Below the pieces are notes generated by a model. The model ran no database searches and was not told the DNA's origin. It saw only the letters and a program-made list of their open reading frames with translations. Shown one piece after another: positions 9,182 through 20,144 of a stretch of DNA of 64,000 nt. How positions within the stretch are numbered: the first letter of the stretch is position 1; each line of letters starts with the position of its first letter. This DNA comes from Lewinellaceae bacterium (GTDB taxonomy: Bacteria; Bacteroidota; Bacteroidia; Chitinophagales; Saprospiraceae), in assembly GCA_016719605.1 (NCBI GenBank), contig JADJYW010000012.1, positions 62,001-126,000 of the forward strand, in the 5' to 3' direction. The position numbers and the translations under genes are program-made.

Positions 9182-9895
9182 TCAGGCCTGATTTTTCTGA
9201 GCAGCCACAATCAAATGTACCGAGGCACTCCCGTCACCTTTGGTATAGGGTTTTCGGATCACGTCAATATGCGCAAATCCATTTGCCTGCAGCCCCTCAA
9301 GCAGGTAGTCTTCCTGGTGGTAGTACACATACATGGTGGTCTTGCGGTCGCTGCTGGTTTCGTAACCCGAGCGATTGTAGTCGCCTTCGATGGCACTGAA
9401 GTACAGCGTTCCGTCGTCGTTCAGCAGGTTCGAGCAGTCGTGCAGTAATTTGGTGACTTCTTCCTTCGACAAGTAGGGCAGGCAAAACCCACATACGATA
9501 CCGTCGAAGGGGCCGTCCAGCCGGTCCATCTCCCGGCAATCCAGAACTTCGCAGCGGGCGGCGGGGTTGTTCTCCCGAGCCAGTTTTACCATGTTGGGCG
9601 CTGCGTCGGTGGCGAGGATGTCAAAATCCGGTCGTTTGCGCAGCAGGTAGCGGGTGATGTTGCCGGGGCCGCAACCGAGTTCGAGGATTTTGGCGCCGGG
9701 CTTTTCTATGCGCCGGCAAAAGGCGTCGTAGGTGTCGTTGTACAGGTCCAGGTCCATGAAATTGGTCTGATAGAGTTCGGCGACGCTGTCCCACGCCTGG
9801 ATGGTTTCGTTTTCGATTTTTGTCCTGGTAGAGTAGAGACTTTCCAGGTTTTTGAAACCTGGAAAGTCTGATGCATTAGATGATGGGACTTCCAT
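9182..9895 (-). CDS. Class I SAM-dependent methyltransferase
   Basis: A 237-residue protein if the ATG at 9895 is used. Motif I is [10 protein letters not shown], followed by the acidic residue of motif II in LATDAAP, and [13 protein letters not shown] for motif IV. The C-terminal half carries YFSAIEGDY and strands typical of small-molecule methyltransferases. The substrate is unknown. Start choice is awkward: codons for about residues 9-19 fall in a 33-bp palindromic repeat (9837-9869), and no ATG, GTG or TTG lies between the repeat and the conserved part. The repeat may therefore be coding, or the real start may be unusual. A hairpin with CCTGACAC arms (9163-9186) overlaps the stop codon and may end transcription. 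Confidence 0.8.
   Translation of the reverse strand: MEVPSSNASDFPGFKNLESLYSTRTKIENETIQAWDSVAELYQTNFMDLDLYNDTYDAFCRRIEKPGAKILELGCGPGNITRYLLRKRPDFDILATDAAPNMVKLARENNPAARCEVLDCREMDRLDGPFDGIVCGFCLPYLSKEEVTKLLHDCSNLLNDDGTLYFSAIEGDYNRSGYETSSDRKTTMYVYYHQEDYLLEGLQANGFAHIDVIRKPYTKGDGSASVHLIVAAQKNQA
9837..9869. repeat. 33-bp palindromic repeat, copy 1 of 5
   Basis: Arms AGACTTTCCAGGTTT and AAACCTGGAAAGTCT around a short AT centre. The other copies are at 18626, 19994, 28798 and 30243. This one lies at the 5' end of the methyltransferase reading frame. Confidence 0.8.
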
Positions 9896-9981
9896 GCGCG
9901 CGGTATTTTTTATGCAAACGTACAGAAAAATCAAACCACTCCTCGTCCCGCATTGCGCGTATGGTTGGTAGCAAATCTCCT

Positions 9982-9989
9982 TACCTTCG
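9982..9989 (+). promoter_or_regulatory. -7 promoter element (TACCTTCG)
   Basis: TACCTTCG followed by CCGCC, ending 34 bases before the ATG of the PhnA-like gene. The same box occurs before metH (14864), the nuclease gene (39611) and the thiolase gene (55611). The local -7 consensus therefore seems to tolerate C in the third-last place of TANNTTTG. Confidence 0.45.
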
Positions 9990-10023
9990 CCGCCCGAAAT
10001 CAACTTTAAATACAGACAAACAA

Positions 10024-10368
10024 ATGCCCAGCACACACCTTTGCCCCAACTGCCAATCCGACCTGACCTACGAAAACGACGGTTTGATGATGTGTTCCCA
10101 GTGTTTTCACGAGTGGGACCCGGCGACCGTTACTGCCGCAAGCGAAGAACCCAACCTCCGGGTGCTGGACTCCAACGGCAACGAATTGCACACGGGCGAC
10201 TCCGTCATCGTCATCAAAGACCTGCCCGTGAAAGGTATGCCCCGACCCGTCAAAGCCGGGACCAAGGTAAAAAACATCCGCCTGACCGACGGCGACCACA
10301 ACATTGACTGCAAAATCGAAGGCTTCGGGGCGATGGGCCTGAAATCGGAGTTTGTGCGCAAGGCGTGA
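10024..10368 (+). CDS. PhnA/YjdM family zinc-ribbon protein
   Basis: A 114-residue protein with an N-terminal zinc ribbon ([11 protein letters not shown] and MCSQCFHEW, four cysteines) and the C-terminal PhnA domain with [20 protein letters not shown] and the [16 protein letters not shown] strand pair. Proteins of this family are linked by name to alkylphosphonate use, but the biochemical role is not settled. The ATG at 10024 is chosen because it puts the zinc ribbon at the N-terminus and lies just after a TACCTTCG box. The gene converges with the DUF2490 gene, with only 9 bases between the stops. Confidence 0.88.
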   Translation: MPSTHLCPNCQSDLTYENDGLMMCSQCFHEWDPATVTAASEEPNLRVLDSNGNELHTGDSVIVIKDLPVKGMPRPVKAGTKVKNIRLTDGDHNIDCKIEGFGAMGLKSEFVRKA

Positions 10369-10377
10369 ATACTCCAC

Positions 10378-11064
10378 TCAAATCGTCACAAACCAACCCA
10401 TGTACAACCAAAACTGGTGTCGTTGTGCGCCCGGCGAAAAGGCATTTGTTCGGTAGTCCGGCCCAAGTTCAAGTTTGTTTCGGTCGCTGATATTCAGCCC
10501 GATCACCCCGACAGCCCGAATTTCCAGGCCCAGCGCCACGCCCTCCAGGATACCGAGATACTCGTTGTTGATCTTGGTATACCACTCCCCGGAGTCTACA
10601 CTCTGCCCTTGTAGCGGTATCTCTGCCGAAACCCGGTACCGAAGCCGGAATACGAACAGATCGCCCGGGCTTATGGTCTGGTCGGTTGTAACCCGACGTC
10701 CGGTGCGCAGCACACCGAGCCTGCCCACAGAAGAATACTGCTGGGTGAACCGGTGGACTATCCTGCCACCTTCAAACCGGATCATGTAACCCGCGCCGAT
10801 AGTGGTGCCGATGTCCGTTTTTCGAAGAATGAGACCCGCAATGTCGGTTCGTTCATACCGGTATCCGCCGCTTTTCTCTGTATGGTCAAACGTGCTTTCG
10901 GAAAATATTTGGCGGGACTCGATCCGGAGGTTTGCCCGCCAATTGTTGGTGAAATCTGTTGTCAGGTTAATCTGGGGTAAACAGCCGGCGCGATAGCTGG
11001 ACTGTGCGGCGGTCATCTGGCAGAAACAGGTTGTAAGTGCGGGAACTATCCAAAACAGTTTCAT
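10378..11064 (-). CDS. DUF2490-family outer-membrane beta-barrel protein
   Basis: A 228-residue protein with a signal peptide (about residues 1-20, ending TAAQ). It has alternating amphipathic strands with W-R-L-R-E patterns (NWRANLRIESRQ, RFRLRYRVSAEIPL) and ends with an aromatic strand (FWLYMGWFVTI), as outer-membrane barrels do. The layout fits DUF2490. Its ATG overlaps the stop of the upstream PepSY-like gene by one base (TGATG), so the two are probably translated together. Its precise role is unknown. Confidence 0.75.
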   Translation of the reverse strand: MKLFWIVPALTTCFCQMTAAQSSYRAGCLPQINLTTDFTNNWRANLRIESRQIFSESTFDHTEKSGGYRYERTDIAGLILRKTDIGTTIGAGYMIRFEGGRIVHRFTQQYSSVGRLGVLRTGRRVTTDQTISPGDLFVFRLRYRVSAEIPLQGQSVDSGEWYTKINNEYLGILEGVALGLEIRAVGVIGLNISDRNKLELGPDYRTNAFSPGAQRHQFWLYMGWFVTI

Positions 11065-11657
11065 CAGTAATCCAGGTTGTCGGTGTTTCGGGGAATAATT
11101 TCCAGGAGGTTTTCCAGGTTTCCGAGCGCATCAAACAACGCCTCGTACAAGACAGGCCCCTTGTCCGTTTTGCAGGAAAACACGATTTCGAAGCGTTCGG
11201 TGTATTGCCCGGTGGTCGAGCCTTCCCGAATCACCTCTTGCAGGGCGTTTGCAGAACCCGTCCACTGGCGTTGCACCCGGGTGATGCGATATTTGGAGCA
11301 GCGACCGGCCAGTTCTGCGGTTATTGTGCGTTGCACAACGTTTGTCAGGTGCTCAAACCGGATGACTATTTCTACATCCTGAATGACGCCCAAGCTGTCA
11401 AACTCAATGCTGTAGCGGCGCCCGTTTCTGGTTGCTTTAGCTTCAAAACTGTAAAAACCAAGGTTAATTTCCTTGTACCAGTGCACTTTTTCTTTGCCTG
11501 TGCAGGCTGCTACGAATGCCTTGGCAGTAGCAGGTACTGCTTCCGGCCGGATGCGGATTTCCCGCTCGTATTTTTGTTGGGCATGCGCCGTGTTGTACCC
11601 GAGCGCCAGAAGGGCAAACAGAAGGAGGCGGGTGCAATCCAATCTGGTATGATGCAT
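11064..11657 (-). CDS. PepSY-like secreted protein, partner of the DUF2490 gene
   Basis: A 197-residue protein from the ATG at 11657. This start places the signal peptide (about residues 1-27, ending TAHAQ) at the N-terminus; an ATG 33 bases upstream would add a charged, unlikely extension. The segment VHWYKEINLGFYSFEAKA followed by YSIEFDSLGVIQDVEI matches the PepSY-like pattern of small Bacteroidota exported proteins. The protein is probably periplasmic. It is the first gene of a two-gene unit with the DUF2490 barrel, which suggests a shared envelope role that cannot be named from sequence. Confidence 0.65.
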   Translation of the reverse strand: MHHTRLDCTRLLLFALLALGYNTAHAQQKYEREIRIRPEAVPATAKAFVAACTGKEKVHWYKEINLGFYSFEAKATRNGRRYSIEFDSLGVIQDVEIVIRFEHLTNVVQRTITAELAGRCSKYRITRVQRQWTGSANALQEVIREGSTTGQYTERFEIVFSCKTDKGPVLYEALFDALGNLENLLEIIPRNTDNLDY

Positions 11658-11888
11658 GGTAACAGGCTGTTTTGAATACGTTTTGGCCATTCGTCTCGCT
11701 CAATGTCGAAGGATAATTTTAACGGTTCTGCCGGATATTGGTTCAGCCGCCACAGTATTTGGATGGTTGCTTGAAGAAGAATCAGGGCGTTTTGCAGGCA
11801 CTAACTCCATTGCCAATAACCGACCTACTTTTGCTCTGCTTTTACCTCGTGGCAATTCCAGCAATTTGTAAAAACCAACACTTAAAAA

Positions 11889-12620
11889 ATGACAGACAAT
11901 TCAGCGGAAGCCCGCATCGAAGCAGAAATCCAAAAACGGGTGGCTGTCATCGTCGTCGAGCAGCAAAAACAGTTTGCTGCCACGATGGAATTGATGATGA
12001 AAAACTCGGTCGGGGGCCTGGATCAAGCCAACACCGCCCTGGCCGAGGAGCAAAAAAAACTCCAGGCAGAACTCGATCACGCCCGCGAACTCCGCAGAAA
12101 AGCCGAGTTGGAAGGCGAAAAAATGGCCACAGCAGCTTACGAAAAACACCGCCTTCAGTACGACGAAGCGGCTCAACTGAAAGTCCTGCGCGACCTCGCG
12201 CGACGGCACATCGAAGCGGGCAAGGCGACTCCCGTCATCGCCGACTGGCTCGGGGTGGAAGCGGATTTTATAGAAAAAATACGCGTCGTGGTGGAGCGTG
12301 TTGAAAAATTTTACGCCAACAGGCAATCGAAACGAACCGTGCCTGCCGGCAACCCGACGATCAGGTTTCAGGATTACGGACGCGGGGGTACGGTGTATTT
12401 TGAGAGCAGCGAGGCAAAATTCGAGATGTGGTGGGAAATGGGCAGCACTGCGCTTGCCATTGTTGACATCCCGCCACCCGACCGCTGGGTGGCCCGGACA
12501 GGACTGCCGCTTGAGCGGCGCGACGAGATTCTGAATTTTATCGGTGAGGAAATTGTAGCGCAGCAGACCACCGGCGGCGGTTCCTTCCTTGTAGGCGAAA
12601 ACGTGCTGACCATTTATTAG
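11889..12620 (+). CDS. Hypothetical protein with coiled coil
   Basis: A 243-residue soluble protein without a signal peptide. Residues about 5-100 are predicted coiled coil (EAEIQKRVAVIVVEQQKQ, then AEEQKKLQAELDHARELRRK). A middle helical part has IADWLGVEADFIEKI, similar in style to Rpn/PD-(D/E)XK-associated tails. The C-terminal third (about 155-243) is a beta-rich domain with many tryptophans. I do not recognise the family. Its stop codon TAG is the first three bases of the MITE-like element that follows, so the original C-terminus may have been different. Confidence 0.7.
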   Translation: MTDNSAEARIEAEIQKRVAVIVVEQQKQFAATMELMMKNSVGGLDQANTALAEEQKKLQAELDHARELRRKAELEGEKMATAAYEKHRLQYDEAAQLKVLRDLARRHIEAGKATPVIADWLGVEADFIEKIRVVVERVEKFYANRQSKRTVPAGNPTIRFQDYGRGGTVYFESSEAKFEMWWEMGSTALAIVDIPPPDRWVARTGLPLERRDEILNFIGEEIVAQQTTGGGSFLVGENVLTIY

Positions 12621-12784
12621 ACAGTATACAGAATAAGTTTCGTACCGTCTTTTGGGTCTATTTTTATCCACTCTTCGTTCGATTTTTTCGCCGAAAATCG
12701 CCCCATTTCGACTGCAAAATCCGCCTCGATTGGATAAAAATAACCTCCAAAATCCATTACGAAACTTAATCTGTATACTGTCTA
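12618..12784. mobile_element. MITE-like element with 53/54-bp imperfect terminal inverted repeats
   Basis: The left arm (12618-12670) and right arm (12731-12784) are imperfect reverse complements. They begin TAGACAGTATACAG and end with ATTTTTATCCA, and differ by a few changes and one gap. The 60-base centre contains a smaller palindrome (CGATTTT and AAAATCG) and no ORF. No transposase is encoded. No clear target-site duplication was seen. The left end supplies the stop codon of the preceding gene. Confidence 0.7.
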
Positions 12785-12806
12785 TTCAAATTGATATTTC
12801 TACAAC

Positions 12807-13832
12807 ATGGTACTCCTCGGCAACATCCTGCTCGGCATCGCAGCCTTTGCGTTTTTACTCTTCGCATTTGAGTTGTACAGCAGACCCATCCCTTCCGGCG
12901 GCGACACGGCGGTGGGCTTCGCCTTCCTCCTGATCATTTTTCACCTGGTTTTTTTGGTTTGCACGGCTGCCGTGGCGGGTATTGTCGGGCGGCAGGGCGG
13001 TTTTGCCTGGGTTGGCTGGTCGGGAACATCGCGTTTTTGGTTCGTTTCGGCGGGACTGTTGCTGGCGGTACTGGGGTCAAGTTTCGTTACTTCCCGGGAA
13101 GGGATGGCGTTGTGGCGTTTCCTGCCCTTGGTCGTTCCTGCTTTAATGATCGTGGGACTGACAATTTTGCTCAACCATCGCACACCTCTGCTGCCGGCCT
13201 ACCGCTTGCCCGTGCTGACGGCGGTCGCGCTGGGCACGCTCGCCTGCTTGCCGATCTTTTGGGTCACGCTAAAAATGAAAGTGGAAAATACCTTTGGTTC
13301 CATACGGGCGCTGGGTCAGCCCGACAGCAACGACCTGCGCATGATCCAGGATATCGAGGCGTACGACGCTTCAAAGAGCATCGGCGGCTTGCTGATCTAT
13401 ACCCACTACGCCAAGCACAAGTCAGTGCGCGAACCGGCCTTGGCAAAAATCAGATCCCGCCCCGACTGGCAGGCACAACTTGTCAAAGGGCTGCACGCGC
13501 GCTGGGCGCCCGAAGTATTCACCTATTTAGCCGGAAACGATGTGAACGACAAAAGCCTGTTTGCCGAACCCATCGCCGAGGGCATTCGCATGCAGGCCAC
13601 GCTCATCCGCGAAAAACTCGGGGAGGTGTACCAAAGCCACCACTTGTATGCAGGGCAATTTTCATGGGAGGTCGACCGGGTACTGCTTACTCTGAAAAGG
13701 TTCGAGGGCAACGGTACCGACTACCGCCCGATGGTGCAGGAACTCCGCGACGCCTTCGATGCGCCATGCAAGATTGATAAACCGGCGTTTATTTGCAAGA
13801 AAGATTTGGATGCGTGGTTGAGGAAGCATTGA
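12807..13832 (+). CDS. Hypothetical membrane protein with C-terminal soluble domain
   Basis: A 341-residue protein. Residues 1-160 contain about five hydrophobic helices (starting MVLLGNILLGIAAFAFLLF). The rest is a charged soluble domain with many arginines and tryptophans (RPDWQAQLVKGL, ARWAPEVFTYLAGNDV), probably cytoplasmic and helical. It ends with two cysteines in a basic tail. No known family was recognised. It starts 22 bases after the MITE-like element, so that element may form part of its leader. Confidence 0.7.
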   Translation: MVLLGNILLGIAAFAFLLFAFELYSRPIPSGGDTAVGFAFLLIIFHLVFLVCTAAVAGIVGRQGGFAWVGWSGTSRFWFVSAGLLLAVLGSSFVTSREGMALWRFLPLVVPALMIVGLTILLNHRTPLLPAYRLPVLTAVALGTLACLPIFWVTLKMKVENTFGSIRALGQPDSNDLRMIQDIEAYDASKSIGGLLIYTHYAKHKSVREPALAKIRSRPDWQAQLVKGLHARWAPEVFTYLAGNDVNDKSLFAEPIAEGIRMQATLIREKLGEVYQSHHLYAGQFSWEVDRVLLTLKRFEGNGTDYRPMVQELRDAFDAPCKIDKPAFICKKDLDAWLRKH

Positions 13833-13913
13833 GGACTATTGCGGTGGACGGTAAACCTCCTTTGCTAGGGTGACTTTTGACATAACATACGAATGTAGTG
13901 CATCTACCCACGA

Positions 13914-14582
13914 TTATTCTTTTTTTGAAAATAGGTCATCGTCCCATCGTTTCGGGTTTTCGTTGATGTATCTGGTAATGTTGTCCAATGCTTGTTCACT
14001 TCTGATGATGTTTTCCCAATAGTTTCGTTGCCATAACTTTTCTTCAAAACACGTCCAGCCCAGGTTTTTCACGCCCCGGATGTATTCGTTAGTTGTCATT
14101 GTTTTGAACCAATCCATGGCATCGCCGATGGTTGCGCCGCATATTTTGTTGTGCATCCCATACCGCCCCCCTGATTTCGGAGGCCGTTGGGGCGGCCCTG
14201 CGTGGCCGCCCGAATCTCCGCCGCCCGAATCTCCGCCGCCCGAATCTCCGCCGCCCGAATCTCCGGACTCGGGCGAACCCGGTTGGGGCGGCCAAACAGG
14301 GCCGCCCCAACGCATATTTTCAATAATGCAGTGAAAGTGATTCGGCATTACCACCATTTCATGGCATCGTTTGTCGGGATACTTGCTCTCCAGTTCGTAG
14401 TACCATTTTTCAACCATCAGCCCCGCATCGTTCAGCAGCATAACCCCGTTTTCGATTTGTCCAAAAAGATGAAGCCGGTTTTTGACGACCAGCGTGATAA
14501 AATAAAGCCCTTCCTGTGCGTAGTCGTATCCTTTCAATCGGATAGACCTACGATGATGTTTGCTTGGATCGTACTTGGTCAT
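13914..14582 (-). CDS. REP-associated tyrosine transposase (RAYT, Y1/IS200-like)
   Basis: A 222-residue HUH-type protein. The metal-binding motif is HFH in MPNHFHCI (around residue 80), and the single catalytic tyrosine probably lies in the C-terminal helix region with TTNEYIRG. The N-terminal HHRRSIRLKGYDY and the C-terminal WQRNYWENIIRSEQALDNI are characteristic of RAYTs. The family nicks and mobilises REP-type palindromes in single-stranded form. The central third (about residues 91-133) is encoded by REP-like hairpins and a 15-bp tandem repeat giving GDSGG units, so foreign-looking sequence has been accepted in frame. A REP pair sits just upstream of the start. Confidence 0.9.
   Translation of the reverse strand: MTKYDPSKHHRRSIRLKGYDYAQEGLYFITLVVKNRLHLFGQIENGVMLLNDAGLMVEKWYYELESKYPDKRCHEMVVMPNHFHCIIENMRWGGPVWPPQPGSPESGDSGGGDSGGGDSGGGDSGGHAGPPQRPPKSGGRYGMHNKICGATIGDAMDWFKTMTTNEYIRGVKNLGWTCFEEKLWQRNYWENIIRSEQALDNITRYINENPKRWDDDLFSKKE
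14185..14312. repeat. REP-like hairpins and 15-bp tandem repeat inside the RAYT coding sequence
   Basis: On the plus strand, a first hairpin (GGGCGGCC/GGCCGCCC, 14190-14211) is followed by four 15-base units CGAATCTCCGCCGCC (14211-14270; the last unit differs at its end). A second hairpin (GTTGGGGCGGCC and complement, 14282-14311) closes the block. The length keeps the RAYT frame open. Confidence 0.85.
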
Positions 14583-14599
14583 GTATGGTTATATTTATA

Positions 14600-14669
14600 G
14601 GGGCGGCCCTATGTGGCTGCCTAATTCTCCCGTCTGTATCTCGGGGCAGCCACGCAGGGCTGCCCCTAC
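14600..14669. repeat. REP pair (BIME-like) upstream of the RAYT gene
   Basis: Two self-complementary blocks, GGGGCGGCC..GGCTGCC (14600-14621) and GGGGCAGCC..GGCTGCCCC (14643-14669), are separated by a 21-base spacer. They share the GGGGCRGCC core with the hairpins inside the transposase gene. A pair of palindromes next to a RAYT is the usual arrangement of such elements. The 310-base gap from 14583 to 14892 also holds a dispersed repeat (14799-14835) and the metH -7 box. Confidence 0.8.
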
Positions 14670-14798
14670 TACGGTGATCTCCCGCCGTATTTCAGATGCG
14701 TAGGGGGGGGTACATCCTCGCATAAACATGAACGCAAAAATATACGAACTGCAAAGAGCGCCCCACCTGATATGGCAGATTTTTTTGCGTCGCTCACG

Positions 14799-14835
14799 AA
14801 AAAAACTCCACGCCTCCGTGCCTCCGCGGTGAAAA
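14799..14835 (-). repeat. Dispersed G-rich intergenic repeat, copy 2
   Basis: Reverse-complement copy of the block at 4749-4784: T-run, ACCGCGGAGGCACGGAGG, CGTGGAG, T-run. It lies about 60 bases before the metH start codon. Confidence 0.6.
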
Positions 14836-14863
14836 GCCTTTGGGAGACCGGCGCACAACTTCC

Positions 14864-14871
14864 TACCTTCG
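14864..14871 (+). promoter_or_regulatory. -7 promoter element (TACCTTCG) of metH
   Basis: TACCTTCG ends 21 bases before the GTG start of metH. No cobalamin or SAM riboswitch could be recognised in the upstream 300 bases. Confidence 0.45.
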
Positions 14872-15947
14872 CGCCGCCAAACACTCAAGCACGTGACAAA
14901 CGAAGTTTTGCCTCTACTTACCCAGGCCGCCCAGCGCCGCATTCTTATTATTGACGGTGCCATGGGCACCATGATCCAGCAGTACCGACTGGAAGAACCT
15001 GATTTCCGGGGCGATCGTTTCCAGAACCATCCGCGCGACCTGAAGGGCAACAACGACCTGCTCAGCCTCACCCGGCCCGATGTGGTCGAGGCAATCCACC
15101 GCGCCTACCTCGAAGCCGGGGCCGACATCATCGAGACCAATACGTTCAACAGCACCAGCATCTCCCAGGCCGACTATGACATGTCCGATCTGGCTTATGA
15201 AATCAATGTAGCTGCTGCGCAAATTGCCCGCCGCGCCGCCGATGAGTTTACGGCGAAAAATCCTGACAAACCCCGTTTCGTCGCCGGTGCCCTCGGCCCG
15301 CTGAGCAAAACCCTCTCGCTCTCGCCCGACGTGAACAACCCCGGCTACCGGGCACTCACGTTCGATGAAGCCCGCGAGGCATACGCGGAACAGGCCCGCG
15401 GATTGCTGGACGGCGGCGCGCACATCCTGCTTGTCGAGACCATCTTCGATACGCTCAATTGCAAGGCCGCTCTGTTTGCCATTGATGAGGTTTTTGAAGA
15501 AAAAAACACCCGTGTGCCGATTATGATCTCCGGCACCATCACCGATGCCTCCGGGCGTACGCTTAGCGGCCAAACGGTGGAAGCGTTCTGGATTTCCGTC
15601 AAACACGCGCGCCCGTTTTCTGTCGGGCTCAATTGCGCCCTCGGCGCCAAAGAAATGCGCCCGCACATCGAAGCGCTGTCGGACATCGCCCCTTGTTTCA
15701 TCAGCGCCTACCCGAATGCCGGCCTGCCCAATGAATTTGGCGAATACGACCAGACCCCGCACGAGATGTGCAATTTTGTGGAAGATTTCGCCCGCTCCGG
15801 CCTCGTCAATATCGTTGGCGGCTGCTGCGGAACCACCCCGGAACATATCCGGCATATCGCCAGGCATGTGGCAGAGGTGGCCCGCACCCGCCCCGCAACG
15901 GGGCAACCGAAACAAGCCCCCTCCCCCCTGGGGGTGGCGGGTACACC

Positions 15948-18623
<2,676 letters not shown>

Positions 18624-18625
18624 AC

Positions 18626-18658
18626 AAATCTTCCAGGTTTGCAAAACCTGGAAGATTT
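18626..18658. repeat. 33-bp palindromic repeat, copy 2 of 5
   Basis: AAATCTTCCAGGTTT and its complement around GCA. It begins 2 bases after the metH stop codon, a typical place for a 3'-end hairpin. Confidence 0.8.
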
Positions 18659-18757
18659 ACATACCCGATATGTTCCCCCGCCCGCAACATATCAAAGGCG
18701 AAGCCTTGCCCGAACCTGAAAACCAATTTTGATACGCAATCTAAACCTGTTTGTCCG

Positions 18758-19990
18758 ATGTTAAAAAACACCATTTTCTCGTTCGGCCTGGCCATTCAGA
18801 ACATCCGCAACAACCTGTTTCACACCATACTTTCCGTGCTGGGGATCGTGATCGGCGTGGCGGCACTGGTGGCTATTTTGTCTTTTATTGATGGCCTGGA
18901 GCGGTTTGCCAAAAATGAAATTACAGGGACAACCAGTCTGAATGCCATCCTGATCAATCCAATACGATTCAAACAGATGGGCGACATCAAAGTGCCGAAA
19001 GACTCTTTTGCGGTGCTGGACTACCCGGCTTATTCGGCTTTGGTGTCGGGGTTGAGCGGTGTGGCAATGTCGGCCTTGTACACGTCGGGCGGTGGCGAGA
19101 TTTGGGTGGATACCGCCTCCCAATCGCTCGGCGCACATATCCAGTTTAGCACCCGTGACCCGCGTGCCGACACCATGCTGCTGGCGGGCAGGGCTATGTC
19201 CGACGCCGATGTGGAGCAGCGCCGTCCGGTGGCATTGGTCAATAAATTTTTAGCAAAAAAGGTATTGGGCCACGAGCGGTATGGCGAATTGATGGGCAAA
19301 AAACTGCACCACAAAAAGCGTGAACTGGAAATCATCGGCGTCGTGAAAGCAGGCGGCGACGACCCCACCGAGTTTCAGGTGCGTTACCCGATTTCGCTGC
19401 TGGAACCGGATGAACTGAAAAAAAATGTACCCAACTGCTTCGTCGAAGCTTCCGGCGTGGAACAGGTTGCCGGCCTGAAAAAACAAATCACGGAACGTCT
19501 CGGGAAACAGTTTCCGGGCAAAGCGGACGATTTTGAGGTGCTCACCAATGACTACCGGGTGGAGCAGGCCGCTGTGGGCTTCCGGATATTTCGCATCATC
19601 ATGGGCCTGATCGTGGGCATATCCATCGTGGTGGGTGGTATCGGCGTGATGAACGTCTTACTAATCTCTGTAAATGATCGCGTGAACGAAATCGGTATCC
19701 GTAAGGCAGTGGGCGCCAACCGCCGTGATATCCTGCGCCAGTTCCTCGCCGAGTCCATCACCGTCTCGGCTTTTGGCAGCGCAATCGGGCTGCTGTTCGG
19801 CATACTGATCAGCGTAGTCGCGGTAGCAATTATCCGGGCGGTCACAGAGGTGCCTTTCGAGGCAGCGTACACCTGGAACACATTCATCACCATTTCGATC
19901 ATTTCGGTCCTTGTAGGTGTCATTTTTGGTACTTATCCGGCAGTGAAGGCGTCCCGACTGGATCCCGTGGAGGCTATTCGACGCGAGTGA
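18758..19990 (+). CDS. MacB-type ABC transporter permease
   Basis: A 410-residue protein with the MacB/FtsX plan: one helix near the N-terminus (AIQNIRNNLFHTILSVLGIVIGVAALV), a periplasmic domain of about 230 residues, then three helices in the C-terminal 140 residues. Motifs typical of the family are VGGIGVMNVLLISVNDRVNEIGIRKAVGA and GTYPAVKASRLDPVEAIRRE. Such permeases work with a separate ATPase to move signals, lipoproteins or toxins across the envelope. No ATPase gene is adjacent. The ATG at 18758 is preferred because earlier in-frame codons run through the palindromic repeat. Confidence 0.88.
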   Translation: MLKNTIFSFGLAIQNIRNNLFHTILSVLGIVIGVAALVAILSFIDGLERFAKNEITGTTSLNAILINPIRFKQMGDIKVPKDSFAVLDYPAYSALVSGLSGVAMSALYTSGGGEIWVDTASQSLGAHIQFSTRDPRADTMLLAGRAMSDADVEQRRPVALVNKFLAKKVLGHERYGELMGKKLHHKKRELEIIGVVKAGGDDPTEFQVRYPISLLEPDELKKNVPNCFVEASGVEQVAGLKKQITERLGKQFPGKADDFEVLTNDYRVEQAAVGFRIFRIIMGLIVGISIVVGGIGVMNVLLISVNDRVNEIGIRKAVGANRRDILRQFLAESITVSAFGSAIGLLFGILISVVAVAIIRAVTEVPFEAAYTWNTFITISIISVLVGVIFGTYPAVKASRLDPVEAIRRE

Positions 19991-19993
19991 CCA

Positions 19994-20026
19994 GGCTTTC
20001 CAGGTTTTTAAAAAACTGGAAAGTCT
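19994..20026. repeat. 33-bp palindromic repeat, copy 3 of 5
   Basis: Imperfect palindrome with arms containing CTTTCCAGG and CTGGAAAG around an AT-rich centre. It begins 3 bases after the permease stop codon and may act as terminator or transcript-stabilising hairpin. Confidence 0.75.
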
Positions 20027-20144
20027 CCAAATACCCCGAAAGTTGTAATCTTGGAACATTCTTTGTCAATATCCCAAAGAACTCAACACGCAAAACTCGA
20101 CATTCAAAACTAATCACCTCTCTTCACTTATCGCTCCTTTTTGT

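Noticed and set aside
9880..10023. Upstream extension of the PhnA-like protein to 162 residues
   Set aside because: The extension has no family match, crosses the promoter box and places 48 unrelated residues before the zinc ribbon.
14211..14270. 15-bp repeats in the RAYT gene considered as a CRISPR or minisatellite locus
   Set aside because: They are contiguous, in frame, and bracketed by REP hairpins, so capture and slippage explain them better.
14583..14892. Cobalamin or SAM riboswitch upstream of metH
   Set aside because: No B12-box or SAM-box core was recognised; the region is filled by REP and dispersed repeats.
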